Shown: piece after piece, positions 34,485 through 44,010 of the stretch
How positions within the stretch are numbered: position 1 is the stretch's first letter
How the letters are laid out: every line of letters begins with the position of its first letter
Assembly: GCA_965246795.1 (NCBI GenBank)
Contig: CBDFFN010000021.1
Location: 124,001 to 188,000, forward strand
Direction: 5' to 3'
Origin: JAJXWB01 sp965246795
GTDB taxonomy: Bacteria > Pseudomonadota > Alphaproteobacteria > Rhizobiales > Beijerinckiaceae
Length of the DNA stretch: 64,000 nt
Program-made: the position numbers and the translations under genes
Notes under the pieces: generated by a model
What the model was told of the DNA's origin: nothing
The model's input: the letters and a program-made list of their open reading frames with translations, nothing else
The model's database searches: none

Positions 34485-35693
34485 ATGCTGTTTCAAAAGT
34501 CAGCGCGGGTCGTCGATCTCGAGCGTCGTCTGCTCGCCTTCATGGACGCGCATATATATCCGAACGAGCAGCGCTTCTATCGCGAGGCCGAAGAACTCGG
34601 TCCGTGGAAAGTCTATCCGGTCGTCGAGGAGCTGAAGCCGATCGCGCGGTCGCAAGGCCTTTGGAACCTGTTCCTGCCCGAGAGCGATCACGGCGCGGGC
34701 CTGAGCAATCTCGAATATGCGACGCTGTGCGAGGTGATGGGGCGCTCGCATCTGGCGCCGGAAATCTTCAACTGTAGCGCGCCGGACACCGGCAACATGG
34801 AGGTACTCGCGCGCTACGGCAGCAAGGCGGATCAGGAGAAATGGCTGAAGCCGCTTCTCGCCGGCGAAATCCGCTCCTGTTTCGCGATGACGGAACCTGC
34901 CGTCGCATCGAGCGACGCGACCAATATCGAGAGCTCGATCCGCCGGGATGGCGACAGCTACGTCATCAACGGCCACAAGTGGTACACGACCAACGCGACC
35001 GATCCGCGCTGCAAGATCTGCATCTTCATGGGCAAGACCGATCCGGACAATGCGGACCGGCACAAGCAGCAGTCGATGATCCTCGTGCCGATGGACACGT
35101 CGGGAATCGAAATCCGACGTCCCCTGCCCGTCTTCGGCTTCTACGGCGTGCCCGATCGTGCGTCAGAAGTCGTGTTCAAGGATGTCCGCGTGCCGGCCGC
35201 CAATATGCTGCTCGGCGAAGGACGCGGTTTCGAGATCGCGCAGGGGCGTCTTGGGCCGGGCCGCATCCACCATTGCATGCGCCTGATCGGACTTGCCGAG
35301 CGCACGCTTGAAAAAATGTGCCGCCGCGCCGCGAGCCGATTTGCCTTCGGCAAGGCGGTATCCGAGCAGACAGTCACTCAGGAGCGTATCGCCGAGTCGC
35401 GCATCCTTATCGAGCAGGCACGCCTTCTCACGCTCAACGCCGCGCATGCGATGGACACGGTCGGTAACAAAGTCGCCAGAACCGAGATCGCGATGATCAA
35501 GGTGGCCGTGCCGAACATGGCTTGCCAGATCATCGACTGGGCCATCCAGGCGCATGGCGGCGGCGGCACGAGCAACGATTTCGGTCTGACGATCGCCTAC
35601 GCGACGGCGCGTTTGCTGCGCCTCGCGGATGGGCCGGACGAAGTGCATCGCAACCAGATCGCACGCCTCGAACTGCGCAAATACAGAAACTGA
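34485..35693 (+). CDS. Acyl-CoA dehydrogenase
   Basis: A 402-residue flavoprotein. The FAD/substrate motif CFAMTEPAVASSDATNIESS is clear, and the C-terminal ADGPDEVHRNQIARLELRKY resembles the ACAD10/11-like branch. It should introduce a 2,3 double bond in an acyl-CoA and pass electrons to ETF. ATG 34485 has GAGAAG upstream and lies 22 bases after the SDR stop. The SDR partner without YxxxK may act on the same intermediate. Confidence 0.9.
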   Translation: MLFQKSARVVDLERRLLAFMDAHIYPNEQRFYREAEELGPWKVYPVVEELKPIARSQGLWNLFLPESDHGAGLSNLEYATLCEVMGRSHLAPEIFNCSAPDTGNMEVLARYGSKADQEKWLKPLLAGEIRSCFAMTEPAVASSDATNIESSIRRDGDSYVINGHKWYTTNATDPRCKICIFMGKTDPDNADRHKQQSMILVPMDTSGIEIRRPLPVFGFYGVPDRASEVVFKDVRVPAANMLLGEGRGFEIAQGRLGPGRIHHCMRLIGLAERTLEKMCRRAASRFAFGKAVSEQTVTQERIAESRILIEQARLLTLNAAHAMDTVGNKVARTEIAMIKVAVPNMACQIIDWAIQAHGGGGTSNDFGLTIAYATARLLRLADGPDEVHRNQIARLELRKYRN

Positions 35694-35718
35694 CCCTCTC
35701 GAGATTAGGAGACCTCGC

Positions 35719-36471
35719 GTGAAGCCGCCGTCATCGAGCCCAACACCTGCATCGAACGGATCGGCCGATTTCGTCGCAAAGGAAGTTCTGCGCGGGCTTT
35801 ATGCGAGGCGGTTCGTGCCCGGACAGAAACTTGTAGAAGCGGACCTCACGCGCGAGTTCGGTGTGAGCCGCAGTTCCGTGCGCGAGGCCTTGAACCGCCT
35901 GAGCGCCGAGGGCGTCGTGACCCTCACCCTGCACCGCGGCGCCTACATCCGGTCGCTGACACGATCGGACGTCGCTGAAGTCCTCGACGTGATGGAAGTT
36001 ATCGTCGGCCTCGCCGCGCGCACGGCTGCACAGCGCATCGAGCTGCCCGGTCATCGCGAACTTCTCGACGATGCTTATAATTATGTCGCGTCTTTCACCG
36101 ACACCTCCGATTTCCTTGCTTACACCCGCGCACGCAATGCCTTTTACGGCGCGCTGTTAAAGATTGGCGGAAACCGGGAATTGTCGCGCGTCCTGACAGG
36201 CATGCAGGTACATCTGGTCCGCGCGCAGTTTCACGGGCGCCAGACGATGGCGACGCAACTTCGACTGCGCGATTATACGAAAATGACGACGGCCATCCGA
36301 ACCGGGAACGGCGAGCGTGCCGAAAGTGTCGCACGCCAGCACATCAACGCCGTCGCGCAGGACATCTACCGGTTACCGGCGGATGCCTTTGCGCATGAAA
36401 GCGTGTCGCTCGCATCGGAGCGAACTGCAGGGCGTGCACGCACGCCTTCGCGACGCGCATCGGAGATTTGA
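35719..36471 (+). CDS. GntR-family regulator with FCD domain
   Basis: A 250-residue regulator from a GTG start with AGGAG seven bases upstream. The winged helix is near the N-terminus (LTREFGVSRSSVREALNRLS). The all-helical FCD ligand domain follows (about 95-220) and the tail is Arg/Ala-rich. FCD regulators usually sense carboxylic acids or sugar acids through a metal site. It is 25 bases after the dehydrogenase gene. A matching palindrome sits in the promoter between this unit and the amidohydrolases. Confidence 0.88.
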   Translation: MKPPSSSPTPASNGSADFVAKEVLRGLYARRFVPGQKLVEADLTREFGVSRSSVREALNRLSAEGVVTLTLHRGAYIRSLTRSDVAEVLDVMEVIVGLAARTAAQRIELPGHRELLDDAYNYVASFTDTSDFLAYTRARNAFYGALLKIGGNRELSRVLTGMQVHLVRAQFHGRQTMATQLRLRDYTKMTTAIRTGNGERAESVARQHINAVAQDIYRLPADAFAHESVSLASERTAGRARTPSRRASEI

Positions 36472-36573
36472 GCCGGAGGCGCGCGTCCGAACACGCCCAA
36501 CTTCAAATCGAAAACGAAAATCCGGGACCAACCCGGACAAACATCCGAAGAAAAAATCCAGAGGGAGGAACAC

Positions 36574-37695
36574 ATGACGATTTCCCGCCGCGCTGCACTT
36601 GCCGGACTGGCACTGTCACCGCTCGCCGCAAAAGCACAATCGAGCGACCCGCTCACGATCGGCGTAATTCTAGCGCTGTCGGGCGCGGCTGCGAGCTATG
36701 GCGCATCCGAGCGCCGTGGCGTCGAAGCCGTGCTCGCACGCGTCAACGGAGCTGGCGGCATCAACGGGCGCAAGCTCGATGTCATCATCCGCGACAGCAA
36801 AACCAATCCGACAGAGGCGGCGCGTCTCGCAAACCAGTTGATCGTCGACAACAAGGTGCTCGCGATCATCGGTGGCACGACAAGTTCCGAGACGATGGCC
36901 TTCGCAGATGGTGCGATGCGCGCGACCGTGCCGATGATGCCGCTTATCGGCGCGCAATCCGTCACCGACCCGTCATATCCGCCGTCGAAATGGATTTTCC
37001 GCATGTCCGTCGGACTGGCGACTGATCTCACGCTGAGCATGCAACGTCTCATCAAGGACGGGCACAAACGCATCGCGCTCTTTCATCAGGAAGATGCCTA
37101 TGGCGAGCAGGCAGCGGGTCTCGTGAAAGCGCTCGCCGCGAAGAACAACGTCGAGATCGTCGATACGGTGTCGGCGCCCGGCGGCACGACGGACCTAACG
37201 ACGCAAGCCACGCGCATCCGCAACGCCAAACCGACCGCAATCTTCCTCGCGACATCCTTCACGAGCCTCGGTGGCGGCTTGCTGCGGAAGATGGCGCAAA
37301 CCGGCGTCGAAGTGCCGGCCTATTCGCTCGTCGCGATCGTGCAGCGCCAGTTCATCGACACCGCGGGCAAAGCAGCGGAGATGATCGTTGCGCCGGCACT
37401 CGCCAACCCGGATGAAGTCGGCCCGCTCGCGAGCCTCTTCGACCTCATGAAAAATCATGGTGGCGTCGACGGTTTCGGTCCCCTGCTCGGTGCGAATGCG
37501 CTGGAAGCCGTCGTCCAGGCAATCCGCAAGGGCGCGACGACGGGTACCGCGATCCGCGACACGCTAGAGACGATGGGGCCGATCAAGGGTTACGGCGCCG
37601 GACCGATCGTTTATTCGGCGACGGACCACGACGGATGGAAGAATGACATCATCTTCTTCGTCACCGTCCGTGACGGAAAATTCAAGAACCTCTGA
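36574..37695 (+). CDS. HAAT-type substrate-binding protein (second copy, system 2)
   Basis: A 373-residue binding protein with a twin-arginine-like start (MTISRRAALAGLAL) and a cleavage site near AKA-Q. It is closely related to the system 1 binding protein at 22117-23208, not to the next gene. It has no permease genes of its own type; the neighbouring importer already has a different binding protein. GGGAGG precedes the ATG. A stem-loop follows its stop. Confidence 0.9.
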   Translation: MTISRRAALAGLALSPLAAKAQSSDPLTIGVILALSGAAASYGASERRGVEAVLARVNGAGGINGRKLDVIIRDSKTNPTEAARLANQLIVDNKVLAIIGGTTSSETMAFADGAMRATVPMMPLIGAQSVTDPSYPPSKWIFRMSVGLATDLTLSMQRLIKDGHKRIALFHQEDAYGEQAAGLVKALAAKNNVEIVDTVSAPGGTTDLTTQATRIRNAKPTAIFLATSFTSLGGGLLRKMAQTGVEVPAYSLVAIVQRQFIDTAGKAAEMIVAPALANPDEVGPLASLFDLMKNHGGVDGFGPLLGANALEAVVQAIRKGATTGTAIRDTLETMGPIKGYGAGPIVYSATDHDGWKNDIIFFVTVRDGKFKNL

Positions 37696-37713
37696 GGCGC
37701 ACAAGTCTGTTGG

Positions 37714-37746
37714 CCCCGACTTGCGTTCCCGCAACGTCAGTCGGGG
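37714..37746 (+). terminator. Terminator-like stem-loop after the second binding-protein gene
   Basis: CCCCGAC (37714-37720) pairs with GTCGGGG (37740-37746), and TTGCG (37721-37725) with CGCAA (37730-37734), leaving a five-base bulge. It lies 19 bases after the stop. There is no U-run, so termination may be partial. It would separate the abundance of this binding protein from the downstream importer genes. Confidence 0.4.
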
Positions 37747-37910
37747 ATCAGATCCCGCGCTCACGCAAGAGGCGGTACCGGGCGTCGCGGGCAACGTTAG
37801 AGCCGCGAACGGCACCCGTCGAAAGAGAAGACCGGCGGACCGCGGTGAGACATTGACACAGCGTGGAAATTCATCGTCTTTGCCGCAAAAGGCAAAACGG
37901 GAGGTTCCGA

Positions 37911-39158
37911 ATGGTTCGCCGCTATATGGTTGCAGCACTTGGCTGCGTGTGGCTCGGCAGCGCAGCTTACGCTGCCGACACGATCAAGATCGGCTACATC
38001 GATCCGCTTTCGGGTGGTGGCGCATCGATCGGCGAAATCGGCCTCAAGAATCTGCAGTTCATTGTCGACCAGATCAATGCGTCCGGTGGCGTGATCGGCA
38101 AGAAATTCGAGATCCTGCCGCTCGACAACAAAACGAACCCGCAGGAAAGCCTCGTGCAGGCGCAGAAGGCGATCGATCAGGGCGCCCGCTTCATCACGCA
38201 GGGTAACGGCTCTTCCGTCGGCGCGGCGCTGACCGACTTCGCGTTGAAGAACAACGATCGCAACCCCGACAAGCAGGTGCTCTACCTGAACTATGCCGCT
38301 GTCGATCCGATCCTCACCAACGACAAGTGCAACTACTGGCACTTCCGTTGGGACGCCAATTCCGACATCAAGATGCAGGCGCTGACCACCTTCATGAAAG
38401 GCCGGCCCAACATCAAGAAAGTCTACCTGATCAATCAGGACTATTCGTTCGGCCAGTCCGTTCGCACGCAGGCGCGCGCCATGCTGAAGGACAAGCGAGC
38501 CGATGTGCAGATCGTCGGCGACGAGTTGCATCCGTTGCTGAAGGTGACCGACTTCGCGCCCTATGTCGCGAAGATCAAGGCGTCCGGCGCAGACACTGTC
38601 ATCACCGGCAATTGGGGCCAGGACATCGCGCTGCTCCTGAAGGCCGCGGCCGATGCGGGTCTTGGGGTCGACTGGTTCACTTATTATGCCGCGGGCGTGG
38701 GCGGCCCGACTGCGATGAAGCAGTCGAACCTCCCCGACCGCGTATTCGCGATTACGGAAGGATTCCCGAATTCGGAGCCGGCCGAAGCGCAGAAGTTCGA
38801 GGAAGAGTTCCGCGCTAAATACACCGCCGCGACCGGTACGACGATGCCCTACCCGCGCATGGTCAACCAGATGCGTATGCTCGCGAGGGCGATCAACGAA
38901 GCAAAGACCGACGAGCCGAAGGCTGTCGCCGCAAAACTCGAAGGCATGAACTTCAAGACGTTTGGCGGCAACGACGGTTACATGCGCAAGGACGACCACC
39001 AGTTCTTCCAGGACATGTACATCGCGAGCTTCGGTCCCAATCCGCCTGGCGCAAAATTCGACGACGAGAAAACCGGCTGGGGCTGGAAGGTCGCCGGCAG
39101 CGTCAAGGCGAAGGACACCGAGCTTCCGACGACCTGCAAGATGGATCGCCCATCCTGA
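37911..39158 (+). CDS. HAAT-type substrate-binding protein (system 2)
   Basis: A 415-residue periplasmic protein, signal peptide ending AAYA-A (residue 21), then TIKIGYIDPLSGGGASIGE. It is of a different branch from the preceding protein, with a long insertion and Cys near the middle (NDKCNYWHF) and end (TTCKMDRPS) that could pair. GGGAGGTTCC precedes the ATG. It heads the importer genes that follow 59 bases downstream. Ligand unknown; related proteins take amino acids, amides or urea. Confidence 0.9.
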   Translation: MVRRYMVAALGCVWLGSAAYAADTIKIGYIDPLSGGGASIGEIGLKNLQFIVDQINASGGVIGKKFEILPLDNKTNPQESLVQAQKAIDQGARFITQGNGSSVGAALTDFALKNNDRNPDKQVLYLNYAAVDPILTNDKCNYWHFRWDANSDIKMQALTTFMKGRPNIKKVYLINQDYSFGQSVRTQARAMLKDKRADVQIVGDELHPLLKVTDFAPYVAKIKASGADTVITGNWGQDIALLLKAAADAGLGVDWFTYYAAGVGGPTAMKQSNLPDRVFAITEGFPNSEPAEAQKFEEEFRAKYTAATGTTMPYPRMVNQMRMLARAINEAKTDEPKAVAAKLEGMNFKTFGGNDGYMRKDDHQFFQDMYIASFGPNPPGAKFDDEKTGWGWKVAGSVKAKDTELPTTCKMDRPS

Positions 39159-39217
39159 TCGCTGCCTGAACCGGGCGGCGCTCGCCGCCCGGCATTTCCC
39201 GCGATCGGGTCCGGGCC

Positions 39218-40153
39218 ATGCTGGAAATTTTCGTATTTTCGACGCTGAACGGCGTGCTCTACGGCATGCTGCTCTTCATGCTCGCGAGCGGTCTGACGCT
39301 CATCTTCAGCATGATGGGCGTTCTGAACTTCGCCCATGCCAGTCTTTATATGCTCGGCGCCTATTTTGGCTTTGAAATTTCGCGCCGCTTCGGTTTCTGG
39401 CCGGCCTTCATTATTGCGCCGGTGCTCGTTGGCGTCGTCGGTGCGTTGATCGAGCGGTTCGGCCTTCGCCGCGTACACGCTTACGGGCACGTGGCGGAAC
39501 TGCTCTTCACCTTCGGCCTTGCCTATGTGATCGAGGAAGTCGTGCAGATGGTCTGGGGCAAGTTGCCCGTCGACTATCGCGTGCCGTCGGCACTCGACTT
39601 CGTCGCATTCAGCCTCTTCGGCACGACCTATCCCGCCTACAAGATGTTCATGCTCGCGGTCGCGATCGCGATGTTCGTGGCTTTGTTGCTGGTGCTGACG
39701 CGTACGCGTGTCGGCCTCATCATCCAGGCTTCGCTCACGCATCCCAACACCGTCGCGATGCTCGGGCATGATGTGCCAACGATCTTCATGGCTGTCTTCG
39801 GCGCAGGCGCTGCCCTAGCCGGTCTTGCGGGTGTCATCGCCGGTCCCGCCTACGTCACGCAACCCGCGATGGCGGGACTGCTCGGACCAATCCTGTTCGT
39901 GGTGATCGTCTTCGGTGGGCTCGGCTCGCTCGGCGGCGCTTTCGTCGCATCCCTAATGATCGGATTGATTCAGACCTTTGCAGTCGCGATCAACGCATCG
40001 CTGGCTGATCTCATCGGATCGGGCGCAGCATCGGCGTTTGGTGATCTTGGCACAGTGACGGTGGCGCAGGTTGCGCCGATCATACCCTACATGCTGCTCG
40101 TACTCGTACTGATCGTGAAACCGACCGGCCTCTTCGGGACCCGCGAGTCATGA
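39218..40153 (+). CDS. HAAT ABC permease, LivH type (system 2)
   Basis: A 311-residue membrane protein with about eight helices. LivH-type features are LNGVLYGMLLFMLASGLTLIFSMMGVLNFAHASLYML near the start and the coupling loop TRVGLIIQASLTHPNTVAMLGHD. Its stop overlaps the start of the LivM-type gene (ATGA). Confidence 0.9.
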   Translation: MLEIFVFSTLNGVLYGMLLFMLASGLTLIFSMMGVLNFAHASLYMLGAYFGFEISRRFGFWPAFIIAPVLVGVVGALIERFGLRRVHAYGHVAELLFTFGLAYVIEEVVQMVWGKLPVDYRVPSALDFVAFSLFGTTYPAYKMFMLAVAIAMFVALLLVLTRTRVGLIIQASLTHPNTVAMLGHDVPTIFMAVFGAGAALAGLAGVIAGPAYVTQPAMAGLLGPILFVVIVFGGLGSLGGAFVASLMIGLIQTFAVAINASLADLIGSGAASAFGDLGTVTVAQVAPIIPYMLLVLVLIVKPTGLFGTRES

Positions 40154-41403
40154 GGGCGATCGGTCGTATCGTCCCCTGGATCGTCTTCGCGGCGATCCTC
40201 GCCGTCGCACCGCTCGTGTTTCACTCGGGTACATCCGTGACGGTGCTCAGCATCATGGGACTGAGTATCGTCTTCGCGCTGTCCTACAACATGCTGCTTG
40301 GCCAGACCGGCCTGTTGTCGTTCGGACACGCCGTCTACTACGGACTCGGTGGTTTCATCGCGATCCACGCCATGAACATCGTCGTGCGAAACAAGTTCGC
40401 GATTCCGCTGCCCGTCATTCCGCTTGTCGGCGGTCTGGCAGGCCTGTTCTTCGCAATCGTCTTCGGTTCTGTGTCGACGCGTCGTGCCGGCACCGTCTTC
40501 TCAATGATCTCGCTCGGCCTCGGCGAGCTCGTCGCCTCAAGCGCGCTCGTGCTGCGCACCTTTTTCGGCGGTGAAGAAGGCATCACCGGCAACCGCGCAC
40601 GGCTCGCACCTTTCTTCGGGTACAAATTCGGCCCGCAGATCGAAGTCTACTATCTCATCGCGATCTGGTGTTTCATCTGCGTCCTCGCGATGTACGCGAT
40701 CACGCGCACGCCGTTCGGCCGCATGAGCAACGCGGTGCGCGAAAACCCAGAGCGCGCGCAGTTCGTCGGTTATTCGACGCAGCTCGTGCGCTTCATCGCC
40801 TTCTGCTTCGCGGGCTTTTTCGCCGGGGTCGCGGGCGGCCTTGCAGCGCTCAACTTCGAGATCATGAACACGCAGTCGATCGGCGCGACCCAGTCCGGCC
40901 TCGTGTTGCTGATGGCCTTCATCGGCGGTGTCGGTACGTTCATCGGCCCGATCATCGGCGCCGTGCTCATCAGCTTCTTGCAAATCATGCTGCCCGACAT
41001 CACCGGCGCATGGCAGCTCTATTTCGGCCTGCTCTTCATCCTCGTCGTGATGTTCGCACCGGGCGGCATTGCCGGCTGGCTTGCGATGCATGAACCACTC
41101 TATCGTGGTGGGCAGCTCGGCCGCATCGTCCCATCCTACATCACAGCCGCAGGGCCACTGTTGCTCACCCTCCTCGGCGGCATCGCGTTGATCGAGCTTG
41201 CGCACCACGCCTTGGTTAAGGCCGACAGCGACGGTCCGGCGTTCAAAGTTTTGGGCGTGCCGGTGAGCAGCGACAGCCTCGTGTCCTGGACAGGCGCGGC
41301 CATCGTCTTTGCCGTCGGCGTAGCGCTCTTGCGCATCGTGTGGCCGAGAGTCAGCGAAGCTTGGGGCACCGCCCTTCTCGCGGCAAGGACGGCCGAGCCA
41401 TGA
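40150..41403 (+). CDS. HAAT ABC permease, LivM type (system 2)
   Basis: A 417-residue permease, longer than usual because of an extra hydrophobic tail (about 325-410) beyond the LivM core. The landmark MLLGQTGLLSFGHAVYYGLGGF and the coupling loop PFGRMSNAVRENPERAQFVGY are present. The ATG overlaps the LivH-type stop and its own stop overlaps the next ATPase gene. Confidence 0.9.
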   Translation: MRAIGRIVPWIVFAAILAVAPLVFHSGTSVTVLSIMGLSIVFALSYNMLLGQTGLLSFGHAVYYGLGGFIAIHAMNIVVRNKFAIPLPVIPLVGGLAGLFFAIVFGSVSTRRAGTVFSMISLGLGELVASSALVLRTFFGGEEGITGNRARLAPFFGYKFGPQIEVYYLIAIWCFICVLAMYAITRTPFGRMSNAVRENPERAQFVGYSTQLVRFIAFCFAGFFAGVAGGLAALNFEIMNTQSIGATQSGLVLLMAFIGGVGTFIGPIIGAVLISFLQIMLPDITGAWQLYFGLLFILVVMFAPGGIAGWLAMHEPLYRGGQLGRIVPSYITAAGPLLLTLLGGIALIELAHHALVKADSDGPAFKVLGVPVSSDSLVSWTGAAIVFAVGVALLRIVWPRVSEAWGTALLAARTAEP

Positions 41404-42143
41404 CCGCGCTGTCGCTCACCGACGTCAACAAGAAGTTCGGCCCCGCGCATATCATCCGCGGCGTTACGCTCGATATTCCGCAAGGCGAACGCCACGCCGT
41501 CATCGGTCCGAACGGCGCCGGCAAGTCGACGCTGTTCAACCTGATCAGCGGACGCTTCCACGTCTCTTCGGGTTCGATCCGCCTCAACGGCGAGGACATC
41601 ACGACGGAGTCACCCCAGGCGATCAACCGCCGGGGCCTGTCGCGTAGCTTCCAGGTCACGAACATTTTTCCGCGGCTGTCGGTTTACGAGAATATCCGCT
41701 GCGGCGTGCTTTGGTCATCGGGCCAACGCTATTCCTTTTGGCGTGGCGTGAACGGCCTTGCCGATGTGAAGGCGCGCACAGAAGAAGTGATGGCGAGCGT
41801 CGGGCTGAAAGACCGCCGCTTCGATCAGGCCGGTGTGCTCACCTACGCGGAGCAGCGCGCGCTGGAGATCGGCGTCACCATCGCTGGCGGCGCAAAAGTC
41901 ATCCTGCTCGACGAACCGATGGCGGGCATGAGCCGCTCTGAAACCGAGAATGCCGTTGCGCTCATCAAGCGCGTGACCGAGGGCAAAACGCTGCTGATGG
42001 TCGAACACGACATGGGCGTCGTCTTCGGCATGGCCGACAAGATTTCCGTGCTCGTCTACGGGCAGATCATCGCCAGCGACACACCGCAGAAGATCCGAGA
42101 AAACGCCAAGGTGAAGGAAGCCTATCTCGGAGAGCACGCATGA
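41400..42143 (+). CDS. HAAT ABC transporter ATPase, LivG type (system 2)
   Basis: A 247-residue ATPase. Walker A is GPNGAGKST, the Q-loop is SRSFQVTNIF, Walker B is VILLDEPMAGM and the switch is VEHDMGVV. The C-loop region reads LTYAEQRALEIG, a divergent form frequent in LivG proteins. ATG 41400 overlaps the permease stop; the end KEAYLGEHA is typical. Confidence 0.9.
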   Translation: MTALSLTDVNKKFGPAHIIRGVTLDIPQGERHAVIGPNGAGKSTLFNLISGRFHVSSGSIRLNGEDITTESPQAINRRGLSRSFQVTNIFPRLSVYENIRCGVLWSSGQRYSFWRGVNGLADVKARTEEVMASVGLKDRRFDQAGVLTYAEQRALEIGVTIAGGAKVILLDEPMAGMSRSETENAVALIKRVTEGKTLLMVEHDMGVVFGMADKISVLVYGQIIASDTPQKIRENAKVKEAYLGEHA

Positions 42144-42847
42144 CCGCGCCGCTTCTCGAAGTCTCCGACCTGCACGCCTACTACGGCAAAAGCCACATCC
42201 TGCACGGCGTGCATTTCAAAATCGGACAAGGCGAGATCGTCAGCTTGCTCGGTCGCAACGGCGTTGGCCGGTCGACCACGATCAAGGCGATCATGGGCGA
42301 CGTGCCGCCGCGCGGCTCGGTGAAGTTCAAAGGCCGCGAGATCGTCGGCATGAAGCCGCATGTCATCGCGCGGCTCGGGCTTGGTTACGTGCCGGAAAAC
42401 CGCGACATTTTCCCGACACTCACGGTGCGGCAGAACCTTTACCTCGGCCAGAAGAAGACGATCGAGAGCGACCGCTGGAAAATGGCGGACATGTTCAAGA
42501 TCTTTCCGCGACTCGAGGAGCGCATCGACACGCCGGCGGGTGTGCTGTCGGGCGGCGAGCAGCAGATGCTGACGATGTGCCGCACGCTGATGGGTGACCC
42601 CGACCTAATCATGATCGACGAGCCGACCGAGGGGCTGGCTCCGATGATGGTGGAACTCGTCGGAAATCTGCTTGCCGAGATCGCGCAGAGGGGCATCTCC
42701 ATTCTTCTTGTCGAGCAAAAGCTGACAATCGCGTTGAAGATCAGTCATCGCCTGCTGGTGATGGGTCACGGCGAGATCGTTTTCGACGGTACGCCGGCCG
42801 AACTTGCCGCCAATGCAGGCATCCGCAAGGAATGGCTCGAGGTTTAA
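42140..42847 (+). CDS. HAAT ABC transporter ATPase, LivF type, with Arg in Walker A
   Basis: A 235-residue ATPase. The Walker A motif is GRNGVGRST: the usual Lys is R44. The signature LSGGEQQML, Walker B LIMIDEPTEGL and the switch region LVEQKLTIAL (switch His absent, as in many LivF proteins) are otherwise as in family members. Arg at this place is known in some LivF branches, so the transporter is probably still active, with the LivG-type partner contributing a standard site. It converges with the enolase-superfamily gene (4-base overlap). Confidence 0.88.
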   Translation: MTAPLLEVSDLHAYYGKSHILHGVHFKIGQGEIVSLLGRNGVGRSTTIKAIMGDVPPRGSVKFKGREIVGMKPHVIARLGLGYVPENRDIFPTLTVRQNLYLGQKKTIESDRWKMADMFKIFPRLEERIDTPAGVLSGGEQQMLTMCRTLMGDPDLIMIDEPTEGLAPMMVELVGNLLAEIAQRGISILLVEQKLTIALKISHRLLVMGHGEIVFDGTPAELAANAGIRKEWLEV

Positions 42848-44010
42848 GCCGCGCCGAGCGCGTCCAGATCGACGTCTATACCAAGCCCCGGCGCCTCCGG
42901 TAGAGCGACGGCGCCGACGCGGATCGATGGATTGCGCCAAAGCCTTTCGCGCCACGGATTGGGGTTCGTGTCCGACTCAAGCCAGCCATCTCCGCCGGCC
43001 GCGGCGAGCAGATGCGCGGATGCGAGAAGCCCGACGCCGCCGCCGAGATAATGCGGGCAATAGGTCAGGCCGGCCGCGATCGTGCGCTTTGCAACGTCGA
43101 GGCAGCCAGAGATGCCGCCCCATTTCGCGGCGTCCGGCTGTATGAAACGAAACGCACGGCTGTCGATCGCCTCGTCGAATTCAGCGATGGCGTTCATGTT
43201 CTCGCCCGCAGCGAGAGGGAGGGGGATGTCGCGCCTTAACGCGGACCATTCGTGCAGCGGCGTGTCGGCCGTCAGCGGCTCTTCCAGCCAGGCGAGATCG
43301 AATGCCGCGAAGCGCTTTGCAAAAGCGATACTCTGCGGAAACGTCCAGCCTTGATTGGCGTCGATCATCAACGGTTCGCCGTCACGCAGGATGTCTCGCG
43401 CGGCGTTCAACGAATCCAGATCGGTCACTTCGCCAAAACCGACCTTAATCTTGAACCGCGTATATCCCGCGTCCTTTGCACGATGAATCGTATCGGCGAC
43501 ACGCGTCGGACCGATACCGCTGGCATAGACATCGACATGCGTGCGGTCGCCGCCGAGATATCGATAGAGCGGCAGATTTGCGCGGCGCGCTGCCAGATCG
43601 TGACACGCGATATCGAAGCCGGCGCAGACCTGCCGCAAAGGACCCCATTCGCCGGATTGCAGCGCTAGAACATGCAGCGCCTGCATCAAACGGAAGAAGA
43701 CGCCGTTCACCCCTAACGGCGACAGACGCATCAGCGCTGGTCCGACAGTCTCCACCGCGAGACGCGCGCGATGTTCGGCGCCGACGGGCGGAAAATTGCA
43801 CCACACCTCGCCGATGCCGACGTAACCCTTGGCATCGCGCACTTCGACGAGCACCACTGGCCGGTCACGCATTTCGCCGAACGACGTGCGCACCGGTTCT
43901 GCCAACGACGCGCGTAACGCCACAGCGCGCACCGCCGCGATGGATACCTCATCGTCGGCAAACGGGCCTGAAGCGGCCGGAGTTGTCTCAGCCGGCAAGG
44001 AAACCGCCAT
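42844..44010 (-). CDS. Mandelate racemase/enolase-superfamily enzyme
   Basis: A 388-residue enzyme. The KxK pair (K187, K189 in RFKIKVG), metal ligands D218 (MIDANQGW), E244 (WLEEP) and E270 (AAGEN), and the D293...H320 pair fit the mandelate-racemase subgroup. Sugar-acid dehydratases, racemases and cycloisomerases share this set. ATG 44010 overlaps the SDR end by 23 bases; another ATG at 44037 is possible. Placed with an SDR and LacI in one minus-strand unit, a sugar-acid dehydratase or racemase is likely. Confidence 0.85.
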   Translation of the reverse strand: MAVSLPAETTPAASGPFADDEVSIAAVRAVALRASLAEPVRTSFGEMRDRPVVLVEVRDAKGYVGIGEVWCNFPPVGAEHRARLAVETVGPALMRLSPLGVNGVFFRLMQALHVLALQSGEWGPLRQVCAGFDIACHDLAARRANLPLYRYLGGDRTHVDVYASGIGPTRVADTIHRAKDAGYTRFKIKVGFGEVTDLDSLNAARDILRDGEPLMIDANQGWTFPQSIAFAKRFAAFDLAWLEEPLTADTPLHEWSALRRDIPLPLAAGENMNAIAEFDEAIDSRAFRFIQPDAAKWGGISGCLDVAKRTIAAGLTYCPHYLGGGVGLLASAHLLAAAGGDGWLESDTNPNPWRERLWRNPSIRVGAVALPEAPGLGIDVDLDALGAA

